A model generated the notes under the pieces. The model was given only the letters and a program-made list of their open reading frames with translations, did no database searches and was not told the DNA's origin. 64,000 nucleotides of DNA, taken from NCBI GenBank assembly GCA_013298845.1, contig JAAFJN010000027.1, positions 1 through 64,000 of the forward strand. The letters run 5' to 3'. Positions 25,196 to 34,166 of the stretch are shown one piece after another. The stretch comes from Chitinophagales bacterium (GTDB lineage: Bacteria; Bacteroidota; Bacteroidia; Chitinophagales; Saprospiraceae). Both the position numbers and the translations under genes were made by a program. How positions within the stretch are numbered: position 1 is the stretch's first letter; each line of letters begins with the position of its first letter.

Positions 25196-26002
25196 ATGAA
25201 CACTCCGTCACCACTTATTTCCTCTGCCCTGAAGGATGTGCATCCTAAGGCCAAAATTGGCAGTAACGTACACATCGGTTCCTTCACGGTCATCGAAGAA
25301 GATGTCGTTATTGGCGATAATTGCCGCATCGGTTCCAATGTTCACATATTTAACGGAGCGCGGATTGGCGACGGTGTTCAAATCTTTCCCTTTGCCTCCA
25401 TTAGTGCAACCCCGCAATCGCTGCGCCGCGACGAAGAAAAAGCCATTCTTGAAATTGGCAATGGCACCATTATTCGCGAAGCCTGCACCCTCAACCGGGG
25501 TAATCCTTCCTTTGGTGGAACAACCAGTATTGGTCAGGAATGCCTCCTGATGGCGTACGTGCACGTTGCGCACGATTGTCACGTGGGCAACAATTGTGTT
25601 TTGGCCAATAACGTGACCCTCGCGGGCCACATTGAAGTGGGCAAATACGCTACTTTGGGCGGTTTGGTGGCCGTGCACCAATTTGTACGCCTCGGCGAAC
25701 AGGTGATGATTGGCGGTGGCTCGCTGGTGCGCAAAGACGTGCCGCCGTTTGTGACCGCCGCCCGCGAACCGCTGTCGTACGCTGGCATCAATTCCATTGG
25801 TTTGCGCCGTCGCGGGTTTTCCATCGAAGACATGCACCACATCGAAGATCTTTACCGGATTTTGTTTGTGAAAGGGTATAGCATTCGCAAAGCCATTGAT
25901 GTTATCGAAAACGAATTGCCGCAAACCCGGTATTCGGAACAAATTCTCAATTTTGTCCGCAACGCCAAACGCGGCCTGATGAAAGGTTTTAAGGAGCGTT
26001 AA
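25196..26002 (+). CDS. lpxA: Acyl-ACP:UDP-N-acetylglucosamine O-acyltransferase
   Basis: The first lipid A enzyme, transferring a 3-hydroxyacyl chain to the 3-OH of UDP-GlcNAc. 268 residues, family-typical. The first two-thirds are hexapeptide repeats of the left-handed beta-helix (DVVIGDNCRIGSNVHI...). Catalytic landmarks are MAYVHVAHDCHVGNNCVLAN, with the general-base His within HVAHDCHV, and GLVAVHQFVRLGEQ. The helical C-terminus has GINSIGLRRRGFS. It follows lpxC-fabZ by 26 bases and precedes a glycosyltransferase by 6 bases. Confidence 0.96.
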   Translation: MNTPSPLISSALKDVHPKAKIGSNVHIGSFTVIEEDVVIGDNCRIGSNVHIFNGARIGDGVQIFPFASISATPQSLRRDEEKAILEIGNGTIIREACTLNRGNPSFGGTTSIGQECLLMAYVHVAHDCHVGNNCVLANNVTLAGHIEVGKYATLGGLVAVHQFVRLGEQVMIGGGSLVRKDVPPFVTAAREPLSYAGINSIGLRRRGFSIEDMHHIEDLYRILFVKGYSIRKAIDVIENELPQTRYSEQILNFVRNAKRGLMKGFKER

Positions 26003-26008
26003 TTCGCC

Positions 26009-27121
26009 ATGTTACTGCTTTTTTTGGCGTTGGTATTGGCGGGTGTTACCGCGCTTCAAATACTGATCTGGATTTTTTTCCCGGGGCGTTGGGCCTGGCA
26101 ATACCGCCCCGATGTCCCCCCCGAACCCGCCGCGTTTTTTCCCGTTTCGGTGGTTGTTTGCGCCCGCAACGAAGCCCCGCGCCTCCGGCAAAACCTGCCT
26201 TTGATCCTCCAACAGCAATGGCCCGCGCCCTTTGAAGTAGTGGTGGTAGACGACGATTCTACCGACGATACTCCGGCGGTATTAGCCGCGTTAAGCACCC
26301 AATTTCCCCATTTGCGCACCCTGCGCATCCATCCCAAAGACCATCCCGGTAAAAAAATAGCCCTGACGCGCGGTATCTCCTTTGCGCAGCATCCCTGGCT
26401 ACTGTTCACCGACGCCGATTGCCAACCGGCCTCGGCGGCGTGGTTATCTCAAATGATGCGCCGCGCTTCGGCACCCGGTTTTGTGTTGGGGTACGCTCCG
26501 CTGTTGCCCGCGCGGCATTGGCTCAATGGTTGGGCGCGGTTTGAAACCCTGTACACGGCCATGCAGTATTTTTCCACGGCGTTTGCGGGCTGGCCGTTTA
26601 TGGGCGTGGGGCGCAATATGGCCGTTCACCGCACCCTTTTCGACGCGGCGGGTGGTTTTTCGCGGCATTTGCACCTGACCGGCGGCGACGATGATTTATT
26701 GGTCAACAGCATTGCCACGGGGCGCAATACCCAATGGTGCCTCGATCCGGCGGCGTTTGTGTATTCGCCCGCCAAAGACACCCTAAAAGGCTGGTTATTA
26801 CAAAAAAGGCGGCACGTTACGGCGGGAACGGCGTACAAAACCTGGCATAACCTCGTGTTGGGCGGCGTGGCGTTTACACACGCGGTGCACTATGGTTTAA
26901 GCGCCATTTTACTCATTGCGCAACCGCAGTGGGCACCCTGGATCATTGGGGGGTACTGCCTTCGGTTGGTGGTGGTGTGGCCCGTGTACGCTCGCGCCTG
27001 CGGACACCTGCGCGCCCGCGACCTGGTGCCGTTGGTGCCCTTGTACGATGGCATTTTGGCGGTGTGGCTGGGGGCGATTGCACCCCTGTTTTTATTGTTT
27101 CCGTCTAAAAAGACTTGGTAA
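26009..27121 (+). CDS. Glycosyltransferase family 2, membrane-anchored
   Basis: A 370-residue GT2 enzyme: an N-terminal membrane helix (about 2-22), a GT-A domain (about 45-270), and two to three C-terminal membrane helices (about 285-368). Motifs: VVVCARNEAPRL (about 47-58), VVVDDDSTDD (about 77-86) for nucleotide binding, FTDADCQP (about 132-139) as the DxD site, LTGGDDDLLV (about 221-230) with the catalytic Asp, and QKRRHVTAG (about 265-273), the QxxRW-like motif of processive enzymes. It probably builds a surface glycan or modifies a lipid. The operon position with lipid A genes suggests an envelope glycolipid, but the acceptor cannot be read from the sequence. Confidence 0.85.
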   Translation: MLLLFLALVLAGVTALQILIWIFFPGRWAWQYRPDVPPEPAAFFPVSVVVCARNEAPRLRQNLPLILQQQWPAPFEVVVVDDDSTDDTPAVLAALSTQFPHLRTLRIHPKDHPGKKIALTRGISFAQHPWLLFTDADCQPASAAWLSQMMRRASAPGFVLGYAPLLPARHWLNGWARFETLYTAMQYFSTAFAGWPFMGVGRNMAVHRTLFDAAGGFSRHLHLTGGDDDLLVNSIATGRNTQWCLDPAAFVYSPAKDTLKGWLLQKRRHVTAGTAYKTWHNLVLGGVAFTHAVHYGLSAILLIAQPQWAPWIIGGYCLRLVVVWPVYARACGHLRARDLVPLVPLYDGILAVWLGAIAPLFLLFPSKKTW

Positions 27122-27226
27122 CAGTTCACACCGGGCCCTAACAATGTCATTATTTTAACCGTTTCCAAGTACGACTTCGCAATAAAACCGATAAATCGGT
27201 TTAGTCCAATAGAATACCACCTGTTA

Positions 27227-27248
27227 TCCACGACTGAAGTCATGGGTT
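27227..27248. repeat. Short REP-like hairpin
   Basis: CCACGACT-GA-AGTCATGG with flanking GGTT resembles the small palindromes often left by REP or IS200/IS605-related elements. A second perfect palindrome, AAACCGAT-AA-ATCGGTTT (27185-27202), lies just upstream. Both are in the 203-base gap before the nucleotidyltransferase gene. Confidence 0.4.
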
Positions 27249-27287
27249 GATGCGGTCAAGAGTGGGCTTATCTTCCCAAAAAAGCAC

Positions 27288-27295
27288 TACCTTTG
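27288..27295 (+). promoter_or_regulatory. Bacteroidota -7 box (TACCTTTG)
   Basis: TACCTTTG lies 29 bases before the ATG at 27325 and downstream of the alternative ATG at 27247, which fixes the gene start at 27325. Confidence 0.6.
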
Positions 27296-27324
27296 CGGCC
27301 GTTTTTATTAAAATCACAATAACA

Positions 27325-28197
27325 ATGCAACCAACATTATTGATTTTAGCCGCCGGTATCGGTTCCCGTTACGGAGGTTTGAAACAGGCCGACAGCATGG
27401 GGCCGAACGGAGAAAGTATTTTAGAGTTTTCAGTATCAGACGCAGCGGCGGCGGGATTTGGAAAAGTCGTTTTGGTAATTCGGAAAGACATCGAAGCCGA
27501 GTTTAAAGAAAAAGTAGGCAGCAAAGTGGAGCATATTTTGCCCACCTTTTACGCATATCAGGAAATGGATACGGCCCTGGAATGGTTAGACGAAAAACCC
27601 GAACGCCTCAAACCCTGGGGCACGGGGCACGCTATTTTGTCGGCCCGCAAGTACCTCACCGAGCCGTTTGTGGCCATTAATGCCGATGATTATTACGGCC
27701 CCGATGCGTTTAAAACCATTGCGCATTTTCTCACCACGGCCTGTGCTCCCGATACCTACGCAATGGTCGCTTACCGGTTGGCCAATACCTTGTCGGAAAA
27801 CGGCAGCGTATCGCGCGGGGTTTGCGTCGAAAATGCCGAAGGTTACCTCACCGACGTGACCGAACGCACCAAAATTGAACGCCTCGAAGATGGCATTTAC
27901 TTTACCGACGATAACGGTGAAAAGCATTTTTTGGCCGATAGAACCTTGGTATCGATGAATTTTTGGGGTTTTCACCACAGCCTGCTGTTTGTCATCGACG
28001 AAATGTTTCGCGCGTTTGTGGCGGCCAATACGGGCAACCCCAAAGCCGAGTTTTACATTCCAACGGTGGTGAATGAGCAAATCAAAAGTGGCGCGGCGCG
28101 GGTAAAAGTGCTCACCAGCGATAGTCAGTGGTACGGTGTAACCTATCCCGAAGATAAAGAAACGGTGCAAACCGCTTTGGCGCGGTTGCGTTCTTAA
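27325..28197 (+). CDS. Sugar-phosphate nucleotidyltransferase
   Basis: A 290-residue cytosolic enzyme of the NDP-sugar pyrophosphorylase type. The N-terminus MQPTLLILAAGIGSRYGGLKQ is the nucleotide-binding LxAAGxGxR...K signature, and INADDYYGPD (about 118-127) supplies the metal-binding acidic pair. The longer open frame from 27247 is rejected because the promoter box lies inside it. It probably activates a sugar 1-phosphate for glycan or envelope synthesis; the sugar and base cannot be determined. It stands between the glycosyltransferase operon and the CHAT operon, each with its own promoter. Confidence 0.85.
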   Translation: MQPTLLILAAGIGSRYGGLKQADSMGPNGESILEFSVSDAAAAGFGKVVLVIRKDIEAEFKEKVGSKVEHILPTFYAYQEMDTALEWLDEKPERLKPWGTGHAILSARKYLTEPFVAINADDYYGPDAFKTIAHFLTTACAPDTYAMVAYRLANTLSENGSVSRGVCVENAEGYLTDVTERTKIERLEDGIYFTDDNGEKHFLADRTLVSMNFWGFHHSLLFVIDEMFRAFVAANTGNPKAEFYIPTVVNEQIKSGAARVKVLTSDSQWYGVTYPEDKETVQTALARLRS

Positions 28198-28214
28198 AAT
28201 TTTGACAAAAAAAG

Positions 28215-28265
28215 AATAATATTGCGTTTTTTAAAAGTCAAACACTACTTTTGCGCAATATTATT
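28215..28265 (+). promoter_or_regulatory. Promoter bracketed by a perfect 12-bp inverted repeat
   Basis: AATAATATTGCG (28215-28226) and CGCAATATTATT (28254-28265) are perfect inverted copies separated by 27 bases. The left arm contains a -33 TTG (28222-28224) and the -7 box TACTTTTG (28246-28253) abuts the right arm, with 21 bases between the boxes. The arrangement looks like an operator for a dimeric regulator, or a hairpin at the mRNA start, controlling the operon that begins at 28285. Confidence 0.65.
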
Positions 28266-28284
28266 TCCATAAACACCCAATTTT

Positions 28285-30045
28285 ATGATTAGAACCATTT
28301 ATGCACTTGCCCTGCTGTTGTTGGTCGGGCAAGTGGTGTTAGCACAAACCAGCCCTTGTTTAAGGCTTTCTACCGACGCTGGTGCTTGTGGTAACCCACC
28401 TTCTTCATTAAGCAGCGCCATTCAGGCCGTCAATTTCACGCACAAAAGCACAACCGCCGGGTTGTCGGCCAACCCCGAAGCCCGTTACAAGGCGTTTTGG
28501 ATTTTTGGTGACGGGAATTTCATGTTTTACCCCGACCGTTCCAAAGCCTTGGACGAGTCCACGTTGAATCAAAACTACGTGTACCACCGGGGCGGCAAAT
28601 ACAACGTTCGGTCGGTATTGGTCGAGAAAAAAAGCAACAAACAGCCACCGGATAAAGAACTCATTTCGGTGGATGTGGAATTGAGCAGCAGTAAAGGTGC
28701 CGGTGGGCCTACTTTGCCGGGTACGGCATTTACGACGCAATTGGCCGATAACAACCGCGCAGCGGTATTTAACCACGAAAAAGTCCGCCTGGGCGGTTAC
28801 GAAACGGCCTTGGTCGTATCCTCTTATCTGCCCGCCTCCAGCGCCCAACCCATTGCTTTGGTGTGTTACAACAGTTATCGCGGCAATAGTCGGCGGCCGT
28901 TTTCCGGCGGTCAACTGTTTACGCGGAGCAACGTTGAAGTGGAAAAAGCCAATTACACCTCCAACGACTTTCCGCACCAAATTGGGGCACCCACCAACCT
29001 CGACGGTACGCTTGGCAATGCTTTGACCAGCAGCGGTTACGGCAATGTTATTATGCAACCCGTGCGGGTAAATTCGGATTTAATTGCGCCTTCTTTTAAC
29101 GAATTTCGTTGTTTCCCCATTTTCCGCACCGAATCCCGCAATGCCAGCGGATTGTTATCCAGTACGGGCATCCCCGATTTGGACACGACGGGCATGGGCG
29201 AAACCCAGTTTTTGGTGTTGATTTTGGAAGGCGCAACGGTAAATCCGCAGTACAATCCACAAAGCCTCGAGTCGCAGTTGTTGTTTGGTAGCGGCCCGGT
29301 AACCAATCAGCCGTTTATTTCGCCCATCACCGCCGCCGAGCGCCAACGGATTTTGAGCCTGTTGCAAGCCAACTGCCCGGCCTTGTATCAAATTGTGGAT
29401 ACAACTACATTGGCTTTGCCCAACGGCATGTACATCCGGGGTGCATCGCACCGGGTAGTGTCCATTGTGTCGTCCATTGACCCCACAATGCTGGAAGTAA
29501 AATCCATTTGCGCCGCCGAAAATGGCCTTTACGACGTGGCCATGAAAATGACCATTTGTAACGAAGGCAACGCCGAAGAACCGCATATCAGCGTGCGCAT
29601 TGACAATTTGGCCGGTATTCAAATCATCGAACCGAAATTTGACTCCACTGGTTTGGATTCGTTTTTGTATCAACCCCGGGTTATGCCCACCTGGAGTTTT
29701 GCTTATTTGAAGGGGTTGGCCGGGGCTTACAACGAAGCCGGGGAATACGCCCCGAGTTGTATTAGCCGCGATTTTTCGTTTAAAACCGATTGGAACGGTG
29801 CCCAAAAACTGGCGGTAAAAGGTTCTCTCAAAGCAACGGTTACATTCCACACCGCGCTCATTAAACCCACCCAGGAATTCCCCAATGTAATGGACGACGC
29901 CACCTTGTTGAGCAAGGAAAACGGTTATAACTGCCAACCCGACGGCAAAGGGAACTATTGGTGGTTGTGGCTGCTGTTGTTTTTGTTGGGCCTCATTATC
30001 TGGTGGTATCGCAAAATGAACCAAGAGGACTCGGGGAGCAACTAA
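28285..30045 (+). CDS. Exported membrane-anchored protein with PKD-like domain
   Basis: A 586-residue protein with a signal peptide (MIRTIYALALLLLVGQVVLAQ) and one C-terminal helix (about 556-575, YWWLWLLLFLLGLIIWWYR) followed by a short charged tail, so the bulk faces the periplasm. About residues 55-115 look PKD-like (FWIFGDGNFMFYP ... NYVYHRGGKYNVRSVLVE). The C-terminal third (about 395-500) resembles DUF11/adhesion-type beta domains (MKMTICNEGNAEEPHISVRI). I recognise no catalytic site. Only 12 to 21 bases separate it from the CHAT protease gene and they share one promoter. The matching topologies suggest a functional pair: partner, sensor or substrate. That is inference. Confidence 0.7.
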   Translation: MIRTIYALALLLLVGQVVLAQTSPCLRLSTDAGACGNPPSSLSSAIQAVNFTHKSTTAGLSANPEARYKAFWIFGDGNFMFYPDRSKALDESTLNQNYVYHRGGKYNVRSVLVEKKSNKQPPDKELISVDVELSSSKGAGGPTLPGTAFTTQLADNNRAAVFNHEKVRLGGYETALVVSSYLPASSAQPIALVCYNSYRGNSRRPFSGGQLFTRSNVEVEKANYTSNDFPHQIGAPTNLDGTLGNALTSSGYGNVIMQPVRVNSDLIAPSFNEFRCFPIFRTESRNASGLLSSTGIPDLDTTGMGETQFLVLILEGATVNPQYNPQSLESQLLFGSGPVTNQPFISPITAAERQRILSLLQANCPALYQIVDTTTLALPNGMYIRGASHRVVSIVSSIDPTMLEVKSICAAENGLYDVAMKMTICNEGNAEEPHISVRIDNLAGIQIIEPKFDSTGLDSFLYQPRVMPTWSFAYLKGLAGAYNEAGEYAPSCISRDFSFKTDWNGAQKLAVKGSLKATVTFHTALIKPTQEFPNVMDDATLLSKENGYNCQPDGKGNYWWLWLLLFLLGLIIWWYRKMNQEDSGSN

Positions 30046-30066
30046 GCCCCGTTTCCATTGTATATT

Positions 30067-32988
30067 ATGCCTTGTTTACTTCACCCGCATTCATCCAAAC
30101 AAGGCAACGGACATTATAGACAAGACCTGTATCTGATACTTTTATTGGCTCTTTTGGCTGGTGCATGCCAGCCAAAAGACACCAATAAGGTAGCATTCCC
30201 CGTTGCCGATTACCAACCTGACCTAATCCTGGCCGATTCCCTTCGTCAATCCGACGTACCGCAGGATATTTCCACCGCGCTCCAACTGTACCGGCAGTTA
30301 ATTCCCGCCACCCGAAACCGCGATAGTTTTGTCGATTGGCTGACCGCTAATCGCCGCGCCGCCGATATACTCGACGGAGAACTGGAACAACACACAGCCG
30401 CTTTGGCCCTGATTGATTCGGCGCTGAATACCATGAAACAGTGGCGCGAACCAGCCACCACCGACGAATATAAAAGCCTGGCGCGGCTCTATAACCGGGC
30501 TTTTAGCGCCGCCCGCGACGAAGGGTCTTTTGCGCGCCAAAAAGCCTATTTCGATCAGGCCGAGGTGATTCACAAAACCAAAATTTGGGGTAAAGCCCAC
30601 AGCACCACGGGGTATTTTTTGGGTGAAATGGCCGCTTATTACGTCCGAATGGGCGATTTTGACAATGCCGTGCAGTATTTTAAACAGTGCATTGCCTACG
30701 AACAGGAATTTGACCAACAAGGCACCCTCACCGATTACAACAATTACGGTGATTTGTACCTGGCGGTCAACGATTACCCCGCCGCTTTAGAGCAATTCAA
30801 CAGCGGGCTGGCGGTCATACCGCGCACCGAAGATACCTATTACGACCGGGTGTTGTTGCGGTTAAACAAAGCCGAAACCCTCGTGCACCTGGGGCAATTT
30901 GAGGAAGCCAACCAATGGAACGAAGCCGCGCGGAATATGATTAGCCCTGATTCCATCGACAGCGAAAAATACTACACCCAATGCCTCGCCGGTTATTGGG
31001 AAAACAAAGCCATTATTGCCCAAAAACAGGGCAACTGGGCGGGTGCGCGGGCTTTTTTTGAAAAAATAACCGCGCCCGATTTTGCCCAAAAACTCCAACG
31101 CCGCAACCTGGCGGGGTTTTACACCAACCTCGCCGAAACCTGGTACCAGCAGGGCAATTACGCCAACGCATTGGAACAATACCACGCTGCTTTCCTGAAA
31201 TTTTATCCCGGAGCGGGCAATTCCCCCGATGCGTTACCCGAAGCCGGAACCATGCCGGGCGATAAAATATTGGCCAATATCCTCGAAGGGAAAGCCCGTT
31301 GCTGGGCGGGATTGGGGCAATACGAACCGGCTCTGGCGGCCTACGCGCTGATTCCCGAAATTGAAACGCAACTACGCGCCACCCATACTTTTGAAAAAAC
31401 GGTGTTGCTCGCTTTGCAAAAAAGCCGCCAACGTTTCGACAATGCCGTGGATATTGCGTGGGAAGCCTGGCAAAAAACCAACGACCCGAAATACGCGGCC
31501 CGCGCGTTTTTATTTACCGAAATGGCCCGCGGATCGCTGCAAACCAAGGGCCTCAACGCCAACGAAGCCCTGGCACTGCTTCGCGACGACCAACAACAAC
31601 AGGACAAAACCCTATCGGATCAAATTGCCGCCCGCGAAACCAAACTGGCCGATACCGAAGAAGAAACCGCCATTGCGGCGTTGATGCAGGAGATTCGCCG
31701 GTTAAAAAACGAACAAAAACAATTGCGCACGACGTTTGCGCAACAAAATATCGCCTACGGTGCGGCCATTAGCGACCAGCAAATATTACCTTTTCAAAAC
31801 GTAGCCACCTTGCTGCGGCCGGGCCAAACCATGCTTGATTTTTATTTTTCCGGCAAAAATCGGCTGTACACGTTTAGTTTCGACGCCCAGGGCAATGCCG
31901 CCTGGATGCAGCAAAACTGGTCAATATCGGACGAAAACGCCGCCGATAGTTTGTTTCAGATCCTGCGCCGCAACCCGGAAGACGGCGATTTGACCCGGTT
32001 TGTTCCCCCGGCGTTGGGCTTAGGGCAAAAACTGTTGCACCGCCCCACGGCGGTATGTTTGGGCACTCAGGCTCCTTCCCTGGATACCGCGTTGGTGATT
32101 GTACCCGATTTAACGCTCACGGCCCTTCCGTTCGAGGCATTATTGCTGGCGGCACCGGCCTCGGCGCAGGATTGGGCGGCATTGCCCTTTGTGGTGCAGC
32201 AACACGGCATTAGTTACGCGTATTCGGCCACGTTGTTGTTGGTTCAAAAATCACTCACGGCCAAGCGTACCGGTAAGGCCCGGATTCCGTTTGCGGGTTT
32301 TGCCCCCGCGTACAGCAACGGTGCCGATGCCCTCGACAATGCCGAAGACGACGTGCGTTTCGGGGCGGAGTTGTTCGGCGGCAAGCCCTACGTTGGCCCC
32401 CAAGCCTCGGAAGCGGCTTTTCGGGAAATTGCCGAACAGGCCCAGGTTTTGCTGCTGAGTATGCACGGCATTTCCAATTATACCCGCCCGGCGTTGTCCA
32501 AACTGCGTTTTGGCGATGAATTGCCCGGCAATAACCCCGATAATGTGTTGTACGCCAATGAATTACAGGCCATTCCCTGTCGCGCTGATTTGGCTGTGAT
32601 GAGTGCTTGTTTTACCGGCGACGGCCCCGTTCAATTGGGCGAAGGCGTGTACAGCATGGCGCGTTCATTTGCTATTTCGGGAGTGCCCGCCACCGCCATG
32701 AGTTTGTGGAAATTCCCGGTGCGGTCGTCCACGCATTTGGTCAAAGATTTTTTAAAAGCCATAAAAAATAAATCCAACAAAGACACGGCCCTGCGCACGG
32801 CCAAACGCCATTGGCTGGCCGCTAACGCCGGGACCAAACTGGCACACCCTTATTTTTGGGCGGGCATGGTAACGGCGGGCGATTCTGGGGCATTGAGCGT
32901 GGGCGGTACAAATTGGTGGTATTGGCTGGCCGGTTTTGTTGTGGTGGCTGTTTTGACCTTGTTTTTCCAAAAAAAGTATAAAAAATGA
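30067..32988 (+). CDS. CHAT-domain (caspase-like) protease lipoprotein with TPR repeats
   Basis: A 973-residue protein. The ATG at 30067 is preferred to 30058; either way the N-terminus is a lipoprotein signal (LLLALLAGAC, lipidated Cys34). Then follow tetratricopeptide repeats (about 90-500), a coiled coil (about 515-580, ending RRLKNEQKQLRTTF), a CHAT domain (about 600-925) and a C-terminal helix (WWYWLAGFVVVAVLTLFFQ) with a basic tail. The caspase-type dyad is His800 in LLSMHGISNYTRP and Cys848 in VMSACFTGDG. CHAT proteases elsewhere cleave partner proteins, including in CRISPR-associated and gasdermin defence systems; an envelope-anchored form has no assigned role that I know. It overlaps the next gene by 4 bases (ATGA). 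Confidence 0.88.
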   Translation: MPCLLHPHSSKQGNGHYRQDLYLILLLALLAGACQPKDTNKVAFPVADYQPDLILADSLRQSDVPQDISTALQLYRQLIPATRNRDSFVDWLTANRRAADILDGELEQHTAALALIDSALNTMKQWREPATTDEYKSLARLYNRAFSAARDEGSFARQKAYFDQAEVIHKTKIWGKAHSTTGYFLGEMAAYYVRMGDFDNAVQYFKQCIAYEQEFDQQGTLTDYNNYGDLYLAVNDYPAALEQFNSGLAVIPRTEDTYYDRVLLRLNKAETLVHLGQFEEANQWNEAARNMISPDSIDSEKYYTQCLAGYWENKAIIAQKQGNWAGARAFFEKITAPDFAQKLQRRNLAGFYTNLAETWYQQGNYANALEQYHAAFLKFYPGAGNSPDALPEAGTMPGDKILANILEGKARCWAGLGQYEPALAAYALIPEIETQLRATHTFEKTVLLALQKSRQRFDNAVDIAWEAWQKTNDPKYAARAFLFTEMARGSLQTKGLNANEALALLRDDQQQQDKTLSDQIAARETKLADTEEETAIAALMQEIRRLKNEQKQLRTTFAQQNIAYGAAISDQQILPFQNVATLLRPGQTMLDFYFSGKNRLYTFSFDAQGNAAWMQQNWSISDENAADSLFQILRRNPEDGDLTRFVPPALGLGQKLLHRPTAVCLGTQAPSLDTALVIVPDLTLTALPFEALLLAAPASAQDWAALPFVVQQHGISYAYSATLLLVQKSLTAKRTGKARIPFAGFAPAYSNGADALDNAEDDVRFGAELFGGKPYVGPQASEAAFREIAEQAQVLLLSMHGISNYTRPALSKLRFGDELPGNNPDNVLYANELQAIPCRADLAVMSACFTGDGPVQLGEGVYSMARSFAISGVPATAMSLWKFPVRSSTHLVKDFLKAIKNKSNKDTALRTAKRHWLAANAGTKLAHPYFWAGMVTAGDSGALSVGGTNWWYWLAGFVVVAVLTLFFQKKYKK

Positions 32989-34160
32989 TGGATATTCGCC
33001 AAGATACCCCCGCTTGCCTCGACAAAATTCACCTGAACAACGCCGGTGCTTCGTTGCCACCTCTGGTGGTGCAAAATACCATGCGCGACTATTACGAAGT
33101 GGAAGCCCGAACGGGTGGGTACGAAACCGCCGATCTTTACCGCACGCAAATCGCGGCCTTCTACCCCACCCTGGCGACCTTGCTGAACGCTCAGCCGCAC
33201 AATATTGCCTGGGCGGCCAGCGCCACCGACGGCTATGCCCGCGCCCTGAGTACATTTAACTGGAAAACGGGCGATACGATTCTCACGACGGTGAATGATT
33301 ACGTGTCGAATCAACTGGCTTTTTTTTCGCTCCGCGACCGATACGGAGTGCAAGTCATTCGAGCCAACGACCTGCCCGAAGGCGGAGTTGACCCCGACGA
33401 TATGGCGCAAAAAATCCGCCAATACCGCCCGCAACTGGTGGCGGTGACGCATATTCCGACCAACAGCGGCTTGGTACAACCCATCGAAGTGATTGGGCAA
33501 CTATGCCGCGAAACCGACACCTGGTACCTCGTGGATGCTTGTCAGTCGCTGGGCCAACGCCCGCTGGATGTGCAGGCCATCGGCTGCGATTTTCTTACGG
33601 CAACGGCGCGCAAGTACCTGCGCGGGCCACGCGGTGCCGGGCTCATGTACGCTTCGGACCGGGCTTTGGCGCGGACCGATATGTACATGTTGTTGCCCGA
33701 TATGGTGGGCGCGGATTGGGTACAGGCCGATCAATGGTCGGTGAATCCCACGGCTAAAAGATTTGAGTATTTTGAACACGCACCGGCCCTTAAGTTGGGC
33801 ATGGAAGCCGCCGCCCGGTATTTTATGGAGGTTGGGCCGGAGACTGCCTCGGCGCGGATCAATGCCCTGGGAGCCGACCTCCGGGAGCGTTTACTTCAGT
33901 TGGAAGGGATACGGGTATTGGACAAAGGTGCTGATTTGTGCGGCATTGTAACGGCCTGGCACCCGGCGTTTGAAGGCCAAAAAATGATGCATTGGTTGCG
34001 CGAACGCGGGGTAAACACCTCCGTGAGTACCCGGGCCGCCGCGCTTCTTGATTTTGACCAAAAAGGCGTGGAGGCCGCCCTGCGCATGTCGGTGCATTAT
34101 TACAACACCGAAGCGGAACTGGAACGCGCCGTGGCACTTTTGGCGGAATATTTGGGATAA
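32985..34160 (+). CDS. Class V aminotransferase (cysteine-desulfurase fold)
   Basis: A 391-residue PLP enzyme. LDKIHLNNAGASLPP (about 12-26) is the class V opening. VAVTHIPTNSGLVQPI and WYLVDACQSLGQRPLDV (about 180-196, the Asp that binds the pyridine N) are typical, and Lys210 in ATARKYLRGPRGAG is the probable Schiff-base lysine. The ARKYLRGPRG style is nearer to isopenicillin-epimerase/EgtE-like or selenocysteine-lyase-like members than to IscS/SufS. No conserved active-site cysteine loop is obvious, so desulfurase activity is doubtful. It is translationally coupled (ATGA overlap) to the CHAT protease, the last gene of that operon. Confidence 0.82.
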   Translation: MMDIRQDTPACLDKIHLNNAGASLPPLVVQNTMRDYYEVEARTGGYETADLYRTQIAAFYPTLATLLNAQPHNIAWAASATDGYARALSTFNWKTGDTILTTVNDYVSNQLAFFSLRDRYGVQVIRANDLPEGGVDPDDMAQKIRQYRPQLVAVTHIPTNSGLVQPIEVIGQLCRETDTWYLVDACQSLGQRPLDVQAIGCDFLTATARKYLRGPRGAGLMYASDRALARTDMYMLLPDMVGADWVQADQWSVNPTAKRFEYFEHAPALKLGMEAAARYFMEVGPETASARINALGADLRERLLQLEGIRVLDKGADLCGIVTAWHPAFEGQKMMHWLRERGVNTSVSTRAAALLDFDQKGVEAALRMSVHYYNTEAELERAVALLAEYLG

Positions 34161-34166
34161 ACCGGG

